Positions 56,340-64,000 of a stretch of DNA of 64,000 nucleotides are shown here, one piece after another. Position 1 is the stretch's first letter. Every line of letters starts with the position of its first letter. The translations under genes were made by a program, and so were the position numbers. This DNA is from Mediterraneibacter glycyrrhizinilyticus (GTDB lineage: Bacteria > Bacillota > Clostridia > Lachnospirales > Lachnospiraceae): NCBI RefSeq assembly GCF_015560805.1, contig NZ_JADMSO010000007.1:1-64000 (forward strand), read 5' to 3'. The notes under the pieces are model-generated. The model saw only the letters and a program-made list of their open reading frames with translations. It was not told where the DNA came from and did not search any database.

Positions 56340-56369
56340 TTGACAGAACTGCGTGTGGTGGTGTATGTT
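56340..56369 (+). promoter_or_regulatory. Possible promoter of the ClC transporter gene
   Basis: TTGACA at 56340-56345, 18-bp spacer, TATGTT at 56364-56369. The 240-base region between aroF and this gene holds only the two promoters. Confidence 0.4.
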
Positions 56370-56430
56370 AAATCAGAAAGGAATGAAGCGTATAAGGAAT
56401 GATATGTAAAGGAAAGAGAGTGAACATGAA

Positions 56431-58017
56431 ATGGCGGATATGAAAAAGAATACGTCCCATACGATTCGCCGCGCGCAGCGATTTCCGGTCATTTTGATCG
56501 GAGAGGGACTGTTAGTCGGTATCGTAGGCGGGCTGATCGTGCTTTTGTACCGGGTGGCGTTAAGCTATGCGGGCGACTGGCTGCATGCGATTTTATCCTA
56601 TATAAAAGGAAGACCGGTTCGGATCATCGGATGGTTTCTGGTTTTGGTCTTGCTGGCGGTGGTCGTCGGAAAGTTGGTGAAATGGGAACCGATGATCTCG
56701 GGAAGCGGAATCCCGCAGGTGGAGGGAGAAGTGACCGGAAAGCTGCGGCAGAACTGGAAAAAAGTGCTTCCGGCGAAATTTATCGGCGGTTTTTTGTGCC
56801 TGTTCGGCGGCTTGTCACTGGGACGGGAGGGTCCGTCGATCCAGCTTGGTGCGATGACCGGGCAGGGGATCTCAAGGATCCTGGATCGTGGGAAGACCGA
56901 AGAACGTTATCTGATGACATGCGGAGCAAGCGCAGGGCTGGCGGCGGCGTTTCATGCGCCGCTTGCCGGCGTGATGTTTGCGATCGAGGAGATCCATAAA
57001 GGATTTTCCGTGTCGATCCTGATCTCGGTCATGACGGCTTCGGTGACGGCGGATTTTATTTCTTCCTATATTATCGGTCTGGATCCGGTATTCGCATTCC
57101 GGCTGGATGAATTTCTTCCACAGCGTTATTACGGACTGTTGCTTTTACTCGGTGTGATCGTCGGCGTCGCGGGCGTTTTCTACAACTGGGCAATGCTGAA
57201 AGTTCAGGAACTTTATAAGAAACCGAAATGTCTGGATGAGACCGGACGGCTTCTGATCGCGTTTCTGACGGCCGGTGTGCTGGGACTTTGCATGCCGGAA
57301 GTATTGGGCAGCGGACATGAACTGATCGTTTCGCTGACTGATGGGGAAATGGTATTGAAAACGGTACTTCTTGTGCTGGTTGTGAAATTCGTATTTTCGG
57401 CAGTCAGTTTCGGATCCGGCGCGCCGGGCGGAATTTTCTTTCCGCTTTTGATATTGGGAGCGATGATCGGCGGCGCATTTGCAATGATCGGAACGCAGTG
57501 GTTCGGATTGCCGCAGCAATATATCAATAATTTTGTTCTGCTTGCGATGGCGGGATTTTTTACGGCGATCGTGAGAGCTCCGCTCACCGGGATCGTGCTT
57601 TTATTTGAAATGTCGGGGTCCGTCAGCCAGATGCTGTCTCTTAGTATCGTTTCGGTGACGGCATACATCGTGGCGACGCTTCTTCGGTCGGCTCCGATCT
57701 ATGAGAGTCTGCTGGAGCGGATCCTGACAGCGCAGAAATCAAAAGCTGTTGGAGGAAATGAGAAGAAAGCCGGAGGTCAGAAAGTATTGAATACATTTAC
57801 GATCATGAACGGTTCGGTATTGGAGGAGCGGTGCGTACAGGAGATCACCTGGCCGGACAACTGCCTTTTGATCGCATTGGAGCGGAACGGAAAAGAGATG
57901 ATCCCGCGGGGCAAAACAAAGCTGATGGCGGGGGATGTCCTCACGACGATCACGGATGAAAGAGATGCAGGATATGTACATGACAAAATGGAAAAGTTAT
58001 GTTATACTTCCTTTTAG
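56431..58017 (+). CDS. ClC-family chloride transporter with C-terminal TrkA-C domain
   Basis: A 528-residue ClC protein. Ion-path motifs: SGSGIPQVEGE, GREGPSIQLGAM with the gating glutamate of exchangers, and GAPGGIFFPLLILGAMIG. Residues 1-425 form the membrane body. Residues about 445-528 form a soluble TrkA-C/RCK-type domain that may sense a ligand. The gating glutamate favours H+/Cl- exchange, with roles in acid resistance or fluoride export possible; it lacks the fluoride-type GxGREGTxV signature. Start follows GGAAAGAGAG. The pyrH promoter is inside its 3' end. Confidence 0.9.
   Translation: MADMKKNTSHTIRRAQRFPVILIGEGLLVGIVGGLIVLLYRVALSYAGDWLHAILSYIKGRPVRIIGWFLVLVLLAVVVGKLVKWEPMISGSGIPQVEGEVTGKLRQNWKKVLPAKFIGGFLCLFGGLSLGREGPSIQLGAMTGQGISRILDRGKTEERYLMTCGASAGLAAAFHAPLAGVMFAIEEIHKGFSVSILISVMTASVTADFISSYIIGLDPVFAFRLDEFLPQRYYGLLLLLGVIVGVAGVFYNWAMLKVQELYKKPKCLDETGRLLIAFLTAGVLGLCMPEVLGSGHELIVSLTDGEMVLKTVLLVLVVKFVFSAVSFGSGAPGGIFFPLLILGAMIGGAFAMIGTQWFGLPQQYINNFVLLAMAGFFTAIVRAPLTGIVLLFEMSGSVSQMLSLSIVSVTAYIVATLLRSAPIYESLLERILTAQKSKAVGGNEKKAGGQKVLNTFTIMNGSVLEERCVQEITWPDNCLLIALERNGKEMIPRGKTKLMAGDVLTTITDERDAGYVHDKMEKLCYTSF
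57980..58008 (+). promoter_or_regulatory. Promoter inside the ClC gene serving pyrH operon
   Basis: ATGACA at 57980-57985, 17-bp spacer, TGTTATACT with -10 TATACT at 58003-58008 (extended -10). It overlaps the last codons of the ClC gene and lies 50 bases before the pyrH start. Confidence 0.55.
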
Positions 58018-58059
58018 AATGTGCACCATTTAAGACAACACATGAAGGAGCTAAAAGAT

Positions 58060-58755
58060 ATGAAAAGAGTATTGCTGAAATTAAGTGGAGAAGCGCTTGC
58101 AGGAGATAAAAAGACAGGATTTGACGAGGCAACCTGTATCGGTGTTGCCAGGCAGGTCAAACAGCTTGCCGACAGCGGCATTCAGGTAGCGATCGTGACA
58201 GGCGGCGGCAACTTCTGGAGAGGTCGTACGAGCGAGACGATCGACCGGACAAAGGCAGACCAGATCGGAATGCTTGCAACCGTGATGAACTGCATTTATG
58301 TTTCCGATATTTTCCGTCATGTCGGCATGAAGACCGAGATCTTCACACCGTTTGCATGCGGCGCATTTACGACTTTGTTTTCCAAGGATGCGGCAGTGGC
58401 AGCGTTGGAAGAGGGCAAAGTGATCTTTTTCGCAGGCGGAACCGGACATCCGTATTTTTCAACAGATACAGGAGCGGTACTTCGTGCGATTGAGATCGAG
58501 GCGGACGCGATGCTGCTTGCGAAAGCGATCGACGGAATTTATGACAGCGATCCGAAAGTGAACCCGGAGGCGAAAAAGTATGATGAGATTTCCATTCAGG
58601 AAGTGATCGACCAGAAGCTTGCGGCAGTGGATCTGACCGCGTCGATCCTCTGCATGGAGAATCGGATGCCGATGCTTGTATTCGGTCTGAATGAAGAAAA
58701 CAGCATTGTTGAGACAATGAGCGGTACATTTACCGGAACAAAAGTAACTGTATAG
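58060..58755 (+). CDS. pyrH: UMP kinase
   Basis: A 231-residue bacterial UMP kinase of the amino acid kinase fold: KRVLLKLSGEALAG start, TGGGNFWRGRTSE (nucleotide site), and FFAGGTGHPYFSTDTGA. It phosphorylates UMP to UDP. The frame extends upstream to 58021, but AAGGAG before the ATG at 58060 and homologue starts favour 58060. It heads a run of essential genes conserved in order in many Firmicutes. Confidence 0.95.
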   Translation: MKRVLLKLSGEALAGDKKTGFDEATCIGVARQVKQLADSGIQVAIVTGGGNFWRGRTSETIDRTKADQIGMLATVMNCIYVSDIFRHVGMKTEIFTPFACGAFTTLFSKDAAVAALEEGKVIFFAGGTGHPYFSTDTGAVLRAIEIEADAMLLAKAIDGIYDSDPKVNPEAKKYDEISIQEVIDQKLAAVDLTASILCMENRMPMLVFGLNEENSIVETMSGTFTGTKVTV

Positions 58756-58769
58756 GAGGATATGAGAAG

Positions 58770-59321
58770 ATGAATGAAAAATTAAAAGTATATGACGAGA
58801 AGATGACAAAATCAATGCACAGCCTTCACAGCGAGCTGGCAGCGATCCGTGCAGGACGTGCGAACCCGCATGTACTCGATAAGATCCTTGTAGATTACTA
58901 CGGAACGCCGACTCCGATCCAGCAGGTAGCGAACGTATCGGTTCCGGAGGCGCGTATGATCCAGATCCAGCCATGGGAGAAGAGTATGCTGAAAGTGCTC
59001 GAGAAAGCGATCATGACCTCCGAACTCGGGATCAATCCGACGAACGACGGCTCTACGATCCGTCTGATCTTTCCTGAACTGACAGAGGAACGAAGAAAAG
59101 AACTGGCGAAAGACGTAAAGAAAAAAGGCGAGGCAGCGAAAGTTGCGATCCGCAATATCCGCAGAGACGGAAACGATGCATTTAAGAAGCTGAAAGGCGG
59201 AGACATTTCCGAGGACGAGATCAAAGATCTGGAAGACGAGCTTCAGAAGATGACAGATAAGTATGTCAAAGAAGTGGACAAGGCAGTAGACGAGAAGACA
59301 AAAGAGGTTATGACGGTTTAA
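58770..59321 (+). CDS. frr: Ribosome recycling factor
   Basis: A 183-residue, two-domain RRF with the family stretches AIRAGRANPHVLDKILVDYYG and EERRKELAKDVKKKGEAAKV and a long charged C-terminal helix. It splits post-termination ribosomes with EF-G. TAGGAGG precedes the start, 14 bases after pyrH. Confidence 0.96.
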   Translation: MNEKLKVYDEKMTKSMHSLHSELAAIRAGRANPHVLDKILVDYYGTPTPIQQVANVSVPEARMIQIQPWEKSMLKVLEKAIMTSELGINPTNDGSTIRLIFPELTEERRKELAKDVKKKGEAAKVAIRNIRRDGNDAFKKLKGGDISEDEIKDLEDELQKMTDKYVKEVDKAVDEKTKEVMTV

Positions 59322-59332
59322 TAAGAGACAAA

Positions 59333-59366
59333 AAAGAGGGGCTTTTCTGCAGTCCCTCTTTGTTTG
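59333..59366 (+). terminator. Weak terminator after frr
   Basis: AAAGAGGG (59333-59340) pairs with CCCTCTTT (59354-59361), followed by GTTTGC. The short T-tail suggests partial termination before uppS. Confidence 0.5.
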
Positions 59367-59420
59367 CTCATTGGATGAACTTTTAGATGGATTTTTTACA
59401 GGGAAATGGAGGAAGAGAAG

Positions 59421-60137
59421 ATGAATGTACCTCAGCATATTGCGATCATATTGGACGGCAATGGGCGCTGGGCGAAAGCGAAAGGGATGCCGCGTAATTA
59501 CGGACATGCCCAGGGAAGCAAGAATGTGGAACGGATCTGTGAGGAAGCATGGCGCATGGGAATCAAATATCTGACCGTGTATGCATTTTCCACGGAGAAC
59601 TGGAACCGCCCGAAGTCGGAAGTCGATGCGTTGATGAAGCTGCTTCGGAATTATATGAAGACTTGTCTGAAGACCGCGGAGAAGAACGATATGAAGATCC
59701 GGGTGATCGGTGACATGACGCCGCTCGATGACGATATCAAAAAACGGATCCATGAACTGGAAGAGGCGAGCAGGAACAACGGCGGATTGAACTTTACGAT
59801 CGCGCTCAACTACGGAAGCCGGGACGAGATGGTACGTGCGATGCGCCGGATGGCGGCGGACTGTGTGGACGGGAAGTTAAAGCCGGAAGAGATCGACGAG
59901 AAGCTGTATGCCTCTTATCTGGATACCTCGGAGATCCCGGATCCGGATCTTTTGATCCGCACAAGCGGAGAACTCAGATTGTCCAACTATCTGCTCTGGC
60001 AGCTGGCTTATTCGGAATTTTATTTTACGGACGTTCCGTGGCCGGATTTTACGAAAGAGGAATTAATCAAGGCGATCGAGCAGTATAATAGCAGAGACAG
60101 ACGTTTCGGTGGAATCAAGGAGGAGCAGGATGTTTAA
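59421..60137 (+). CDS. uppS: Isoprenyl transferase (undecaprenyl diphosphate synthase)
   Basis: A 238-residue cis-prenyltransferase making the C55 lipid carrier for cell-wall synthesis. Motifs: ILDGNGRWAKAKGMPRNYGH (Asp and Arg of the diphosphate site), TVYAFSTENWNRP and RTSGELRLSNYLLWQLAYSE. Start at 59421 from GGAGG spacing. The end overlaps cdsA by 8 bases, a sign of coupling. Confidence 0.95.
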   Translation: MNVPQHIAIILDGNGRWAKAKGMPRNYGHAQGSKNVERICEEAWRMGIKYLTVYAFSTENWNRPKSEVDALMKLLRNYMKTCLKTAEKNDMKIRVIGDMTPLDDDIKKRIHELEEASRNNGGLNFTIALNYGSRDEMVRAMRRMAADCVDGKLKPEEIDEKLYASYLDTSEIPDPDLLIRTSGELRLSNYLLWQLAYSEFYFTDVPWPDFTKEELIKAIEQYNSRDRRFGGIKEEQDV

Positions 60138-60948
60138 GACCAGATTAATAAGCGGGATCCTTTTGGTCATCATCGCATTTGCGGCGCTGACGGCGGGAGA
60201 TCTTGTATTGTTGGGCGTGCTGGCTGTGATCAGCCTGATCGGTCTTCGGGAGCTTTACAAAGTGTTCAAGATGGAACATACGGCGCTGATGGTGCTTGGC
60301 AATATTTTCGTACTGCTCTATTATGCGCTGGTATACTGGAAGCAGGGCGGCAAACTTCTTGGAGAATCCCTGAATTGGTTTATGGCGCTTTATATGGCGT
60401 TTTTGATCTGTCTGATGGCGGCAATGGTGTTTCGGTATCCGAAATATCATCCGAGTCAGATCGTGGCTGCATTTTTCGGATTTTTTTATGTGGCAGTGAT
60501 GCTCTCTTATATTTATCAGATCCGGGTGCTTCCGGGCGGGATTTTTACGGTTTGGCTCGTATTTATCTGTGCATGGGGATGTGATACCTGCGCCTACTGT
60601 GTCGGTATGTTGATCGGAAAGCATAAGATGGCTCCGGTTCTGAGTCCGAAGAAATCCGTGGAGGGCGGAATCGGCGGGATCGTCGGCGCGGCGCTGATCG
60701 GGATCCTTTACGCATTGGCGATCAATCATTGGGGAAGCGCAGGCGTGAGCGTTGCAGAGTTTGCGGTGATCGGCGCAGCGGGCGGAGCGATCTCCCAGAT
60801 CGGTGATCTGGCGGCGTCTGCGATCAAACGAAACTACAATATCAAAGATTACGGAAAACTGATCCCGGGACACGGCGGGATTTTGGACCGGTTTGACAGC
60901 GTGATCTTTACGGCGCCGATTATTTTCTATCTGGCAGTATTATTATAG
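60130..60948 (+). CDS. cdsA: Phosphatidate cytidylyltransferase
   Basis: A 272-residue integral membrane enzyme making CDP-diacylglycerol from phosphatidate and CTP. It has about seven to eight membrane segments and the C-terminal signature DLAASAIKRNYNIKDYGKLI, followed by PGHGGILDRFDSV. AAGGAGGAG precedes the ATG at 60130, which lies inside the uppS end. Confidence 0.94.
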   Translation: MFKTRLISGILLVIIAFAALTAGDLVLLGVLAVISLIGLRELYKVFKMEHTALMVLGNIFVLLYYALVYWKQGGKLLGESLNWFMALYMAFLICLMAAMVFRYPKYHPSQIVAAFFGFFYVAVMLSYIYQIRVLPGGIFTVWLVFICAWGCDTCAYCVGMLIGKHKMAPVLSPKKSVEGGIGGIVGAALIGILYALAINHWGSAGVSVAEFAVIGAAGGAISQIGDLAASAIKRNYNIKDYGKLIPGHGGILDRFDSVIFTAPIIFYLAVLL

Positions 60949-60975
60949 AATCATATGGAAAGCGATGTGGGCAGA

Positions 60976-62139
60976 ATGAAAAAGATAGCAATTTTAGGAT
61001 CTACCGGTTCCATTGGCACACAGACATTGGAAGTGGTACGGGAAAATGGAGATATTGAAGTTACGGCGGCGGCAGCGGGAAACAATATCGCGCTTTTAGA
61101 AGAGCAGATCCGGGAATTTCATATTCCGCTTGCGGCGGTCTGGTCGGAAGAAAAAGCGGCAGAGTTAAAAAGCCGGGTAAAAGACCTGGATGTCCGGATC
61201 GTATCCGGGATGGATGGTCTTTTGGAAGTGGCAGCCGCCCCGGAGAGTGAGATCCTCGTGACGGCGATCGTGGGAATGATCGGGATCCGTCCGACGATCG
61301 AGGCGATCAAGGCGCGGAAAGATATTGCGCTTGCAAACAAAGAAACACTTGTGACAGCCGGACATCTGATCATGCCTCTGGCAAAAGAATACGGCGTGTC
61401 GATCCTGCCGGTGGACAGCGAGCACAGCGCGATCTTTCAGTCATTGCAGGGCGGACAGAGAGGGGCGCTTCACAAGATTCTTCTGACAGCGTCCGGCGGA
61501 CCGTTCCGGGGAAAGAAACGGGAAGAACTGACAAAGATCCAAGTAGAAGATGCATTGAAGCATCCGAACTGGGAGATGGGACGTAAGATTACGATCGATT
61601 CCTCGACAATGATCAATAAGGGACTGGAAGTGATCGAAGCAAAATGGCTGTTTGATGTGAGCGTGGATCAGGTACAGGTTGTCGTGCAGCCGCAGAGTAT
61701 CATTCATTCCATGGTGGAATATGAAGACGGCGCAGTGATCGCACAGCTCGGAACGCCGGATATGAAACTGCCGATCCAGTATGCGCTGTATTATCCGGAG
61801 CGAAGATATCTGCCGGGAGACCGTCTGGATTTTGAGACACTGACGCAGATCACATTTGAAAAGCCGGATATGGATACATTTTACGGGTTGAAACTGGCAT
61901 ATGAAGCCGGACGGACCGGCGGATCGCTTCCGACCGTCTTAAATGCGGCAAACGAAAAAGCAGTGGCATTGTTTTTAGACCGGAAGATCGGCTATCTGCA
62001 GATTCCGGAGCTGATCGAAGAATGTATGCGTCGGCATCGGGTGATCGAGACTCCGACGGTGGAACAGATTCTGGAGACGGAAGCGGAAGTTTACGCGTAT
62101 ATAGACGGAAAGGAACAGATCCGGGGGGATCATAATTAA
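60976..62139 (+). CDS. dxr: 1-deoxy-D-xylulose 5-phosphate reductoisomerase
   Basis: A 387-residue NADPH enzyme of the non-mevalonate isoprenoid route, supplying precursors to UppS. Motifs: KKIAILGSTGSIGTQTLEVV, ALANKETLVTAG, PVDSEHSAIFQ and MGRKITIDSSTMINKGLE. The start is uncertain: 60955 lacks a ribosome site and 60976 has only a weak one, but homologues begin MKKIAILG. The gene sits between cdsA and rseP as in many Firmicutes. Confidence 0.94.
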   Translation: MKKIAILGSTGSIGTQTLEVVRENGDIEVTAAAAGNNIALLEEQIREFHIPLAAVWSEEKAAELKSRVKDLDVRIVSGMDGLLEVAAAPESEILVTAIVGMIGIRPTIEAIKARKDIALANKETLVTAGHLIMPLAKEYGVSILPVDSEHSAIFQSLQGGQRGALHKILLTASGGPFRGKKREELTKIQVEDALKHPNWEMGRKITIDSSTMINKGLEVIEAKWLFDVSVDQVQVVVQPQSIIHSMVEYEDGAVIAQLGTPDMKLPIQYALYYPERRYLPGDRLDFETLTQITFEKPDMDTFYGLKLAYEAGRTGGSLPTVLNAANEKAVALFLDRKIGYLQIPELIEECMRRHRVIETPTVEQILETEAEVYAYIDGKEQIRGDHN

Positions 62140-62153
62140 AAGGTGGTAGATGC

Positions 62154-63191
62154 ATGGGTATTGTATTGGCAATTTTGCTGTTTAGCTTGATCATTATCAT
62201 TCATGAGCTTGGACATTTTTCACTGGCGAAAGCAAACAAGATCCGCGTGGATGAATTTTCACTTGGCTTGGGACCGACGTTGTTCGGAAAAGTGATCGGC
62301 GGGACGAAGTTTTCGTTGAAACTGCTGCCGTTCGGCGGGGCATGTATGATGGGGGAAGACGATGCCGACGATATGTCGGAGGGAAGCTTCAACAGTAAAT
62401 CGGTCTGGGCGAGAATGTCAGTGATCGTTGCGGGACCGCTGTTTAACCTGATCCTCGGATGGCTGCTCTGCATGATCATGGTCGGGTGGATCGGATATGC
62501 GGCTCCGGTCATAACCGAGGTAAGAGACGGATATGCGGCAAAGGAACAGGGAATCCAAAGCGGGGACGTGATCACGGAAGTGAACGGAGAAAAGGTTCAT
62601 CTCTGGGATGAGGTCAGTCTTCATAATCTGACAAATCAGAAAGGTGAGGCGACGGAAATCACTTATCTGCGGGACGGAAAAGAAACAACGGTTACACTGA
62701 CACCGCGGCAGCTGGATGGGGATCCTTATCCGATGCTCGGATTTAACGGACCGTCAGAGCGGACGCAGACCGGGATCATCGGCGCGGTGAAGTATGGTGC
62801 GTATACGTTAAAATATTGGGTGGATTACACATTTGAATGTCTCAAAATGCTTGTGACCGGTCAGGTCGGAATCCAGCAGATGTCCGGACCGGTGGGGATC
62901 GTCACTGTGGTGGATGATGCATATAAGAATTCACTGCCGGGCGGGATCGAAGTGGTGATTTTAAACCTGATGAATATCTGTATCCTCATAACGGCGAACT
63001 TAGGGATCATGAACCTGCTTCCGATACCGGCGCTGGACGGCGGAAGACTTGCATTTCTGATCGTGGAAGCGGTGAGAGGAAAACGGGTCCCGCCGGAAAA
63101 AGAGGGGATGGTACATTTTGCGGGATTTGCCCTGCTGATGGTATTGATGGTTGTTGTGATGTATAACGATATTGTGCGGATCTTTTCATGA
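62154..63191 (+). CDS. rseP: RIP zinc metalloprotease RseP
   Basis: A 345-residue site-2 protease. The zinc motif HELGH is in the first membrane segment (IIIIHELGHFSLAKA). A single PDZ domain (about 110-200) contains GIQSGDVITEVNG, and the C-terminal NLLPIPALDGG holds the third zinc ligand. It cuts membrane proteins such as anti-sigma factors or signal peptide remnants. AAAAGGTGG precedes the start. The transcription terminator begins inside its last codons. Confidence 0.94.
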   Translation: MGIVLAILLFSLIIIIHELGHFSLAKANKIRVDEFSLGLGPTLFGKVIGGTKFSLKLLPFGGACMMGEDDADDMSEGSFNSKSVWARMSVIVAGPLFNLILGWLLCMIMVGWIGYAAPVITEVRDGYAAKEQGIQSGDVITEVNGEKVHLWDEVSLHNLTNQKGEATEITYLRDGKETTVTLTPRQLDGDPYPMLGFNGPSERTQTGIIGAVKYGAYTLKYWVDYTFECLKMLVTGQVGIQQMSGPVGIVTVVDDAYKNSLPGGIEVVILNLMNICILITANLGIMNLLPIPALDGGRLAFLIVEAVRGKRVPPEKEGMVHFAGFALLMVLMVVVMYNDIVRIFS

Positions 63192-63206
63192 TCCGCACTT
63201 TTTTTC
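63174..63206 (+). terminator. Terminator overlapping the end of rseP
   Basis: GTGCGGATC (63174-63182) pairs with GATCCGCAC (63190-63198), followed by at least seven T. The left arm lies inside rseP codons and the loop includes part of its stop region, so coding and termination signals overlap. Confidence 0.85.
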
Positions 63207-63254
63207 TGTTTTCACATACAATAAAGGAAAAGATTTCTCAGAGGATCATGATAG

Positions 63255-64000
63255 ATGAGAAGAAATATACTGCGGGCAATGCAGACGGAAAGCGAGATGC
63301 CGACGGGAGAGAATGCGGTAGATAAAGGAAAGCTGAAAATTTCCGTTACATCAGAGATCACGGCTTATCCGGTGGAGGATGCACTGATCTCGATTTCTTA
63401 TACCGGTGTGCCGGAGAATACGCTGGAGGAAGTGAGAACAGACCGATCCGGAATGACAGAATCAGTGGAACTTTCGACGCCGCCGTTGGAATATAGTCTG
63501 GATCCGGAAAATGTGATTCAGCCATATTCGGAGTACACGCTGAATATCAGCGCGCCCGGATTTGAACCGGTCAGCATCGCGGGAACAGAACTGCTGCCGG
63601 AAGTGACGGCTCTGCAGAATATCCGGCTGCGTCCGGTCGTTCCGGAGACACAGGAACAGGTCTTTGTGATTCCGGCACATACGCTCTACGGCGAATATCC
63701 GCCGAAGATCGCGGAGGATGAGATCAAGCCGATGAACGAATCCGGGGAGATCGTACTGAGCCGGGTCGTGATCCCGGAATATATCGTGGTACATGACGGC
63801 TCGCCGCGGGATTCGACAGCGCAGAATTATTATGTGAAATATAAAGATTACATCAAAAATGTGGCGTCCAGCGAGATTTACGCAACATGGTCGAAAGATG
63901 CGATCCGGGCAAATGTGCTGGCGATCATGTCATTTACGCTGAACCGGGTCTATACGGAGTGGTATCGGAACAAAGGGTATGATTTCACCATAACATCATC
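63255..64000 (+). CDS. Peptidoglycan-related or SpoIID-like protein, partial at window end
   Basis: An open frame without stop to the window end (248 codons visible). ATG at 63255 follows AGAGGA. Residues 28-120 form a beta-rich, carboxypeptidase-regulatory-like domain (KGKLKISVTSEITAYPVEDA), and the later part (VVIPEYIVVHDGSPRDSTAQ, then YKDYIKNVASSEIYATW and LAIMSFTLNRVYTEW) resembles the SpoIID/cortex-lytic type proteins that end in peptidoglycan-binding domains in Clostridia. No signal peptide is obvious. The function is not certain because the C-terminus is outside. Confidence 0.65.
   Translation, partial: MRRNILRAMQTESEMPTGENAVDKGKLKISVTSEITAYPVEDALISISYTGVPENTLEEVRTDRSGMTESVELSTPPLEYSLDPENVIQPYSEYTLNISAPGFEPVSIAGTELLPEVTALQNIRLRPVVPETQEQVFVIPAHTLYGEYPPKIAEDEIKPMNESGEIVLSRVVIPEYIVVHDGSPRDSTAQNYYVKYKDYIKNVASSEIYATWSKDAIRANVLAIMSFTLNRVYTEWYRNKGYDFTITS

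Overview
The window looks like a chromosome segment from a low-to-mid GC anaerobic gut Firmicute, most probably a Lachnospiraceae (Clostridia) relative. This rests on strong AGGAGG ribosome sites, an LL-diaminopimelate aminotransferase, a glutamate synthase split into separate domain proteins, an Amt-PII fusion, type III glutamine synthetase with an ANTAR regulator, mannose-class PTS genes for host-glycan sugars and non-mevalonate isoprenoid synthesis. No rRNA, tRNA or CRISPR was seen. Species cannot be given from sequence alone.

Layout. (1) 1-10.4 kb is AT-rich and accessory: an AraC regulator divergent from a lacZ-type beta-galactosidase and a GPH sugar symporter, a 25-residue small protein with its own promoter, ribosome site and terminator (5917-5994, minus), a second AraC regulator, a HAD-IIA phosphatase, a gene interrupted by an amber codon, decayed DNA, and an IS1182-like insertion sequence with hairpin ends (8902-10444). 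(2) 10.6-14.8 kb: an AraC regulator divergent from an amidohydrolase and two medium-chain dehydrogenases, which together resemble an oxidative, non-phosphorylating sugar route. (3) 14.8-34.5 kb: a nitrogen and glutamine block. A minus-strand operon (GATase domain, ferredoxin-FMN domain and GXGXG domain of glutamate synthase, short GlnA, ANTAR regulator) is divergent from glnN, amt-PII and asnB, followed by pyrG, purF, carA, carB and dapL. Almost all of these make or spend glutamine or glutamate. Both divergent promoters are near consensus and each is followed by an intrinsic-terminator-like leader, which fits ANTAR-controlled antitermination.

(4) 34.5-42 kb: a membrane-anchored C39-like peptidase, a small conserved protein behind a promoter-terminator leader, an L-cysteine-desulfidase-family gene with an internal deletion, a siroheme nitrite/sulfite reductase, an FGGY kinase with araD, and a lone prepilin peptidase. 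(5) 42-51.4 kb: an RpiR regulator, cutC, then intracellular GH29 alpha-fucosidase, mannose-class PTS EIIAB-IIC-IID, a SIS protein, nagA and a MATE exporter. I read this as uptake and breakdown of a fucosylated N-acetylhexosamine. A 16-bp perfect palindrome sits at its promoter. (6) 51.4-56.2 kb: polysaccharide deacetylase, a Cof-type phosphatase, a D-lactate-dehydrogenase pseudogene with two deletions, and aroF-aroB. (7) 56.4-64 kb: a ClC transporter and the housekeeping run pyrH-frr-uppS-cdsA-dxr-rseP, then a gene that runs off the window end.

Several genes show decay (amber codon, internal deletions, truncation), mostly in accessory functions. The most rewarding items for follow-up are the small protein at 5917-5994, the paired attenuator leaders at 20072-20410, the oxidative sugar cluster and the fucosyl-amino-sugar PTS locus.
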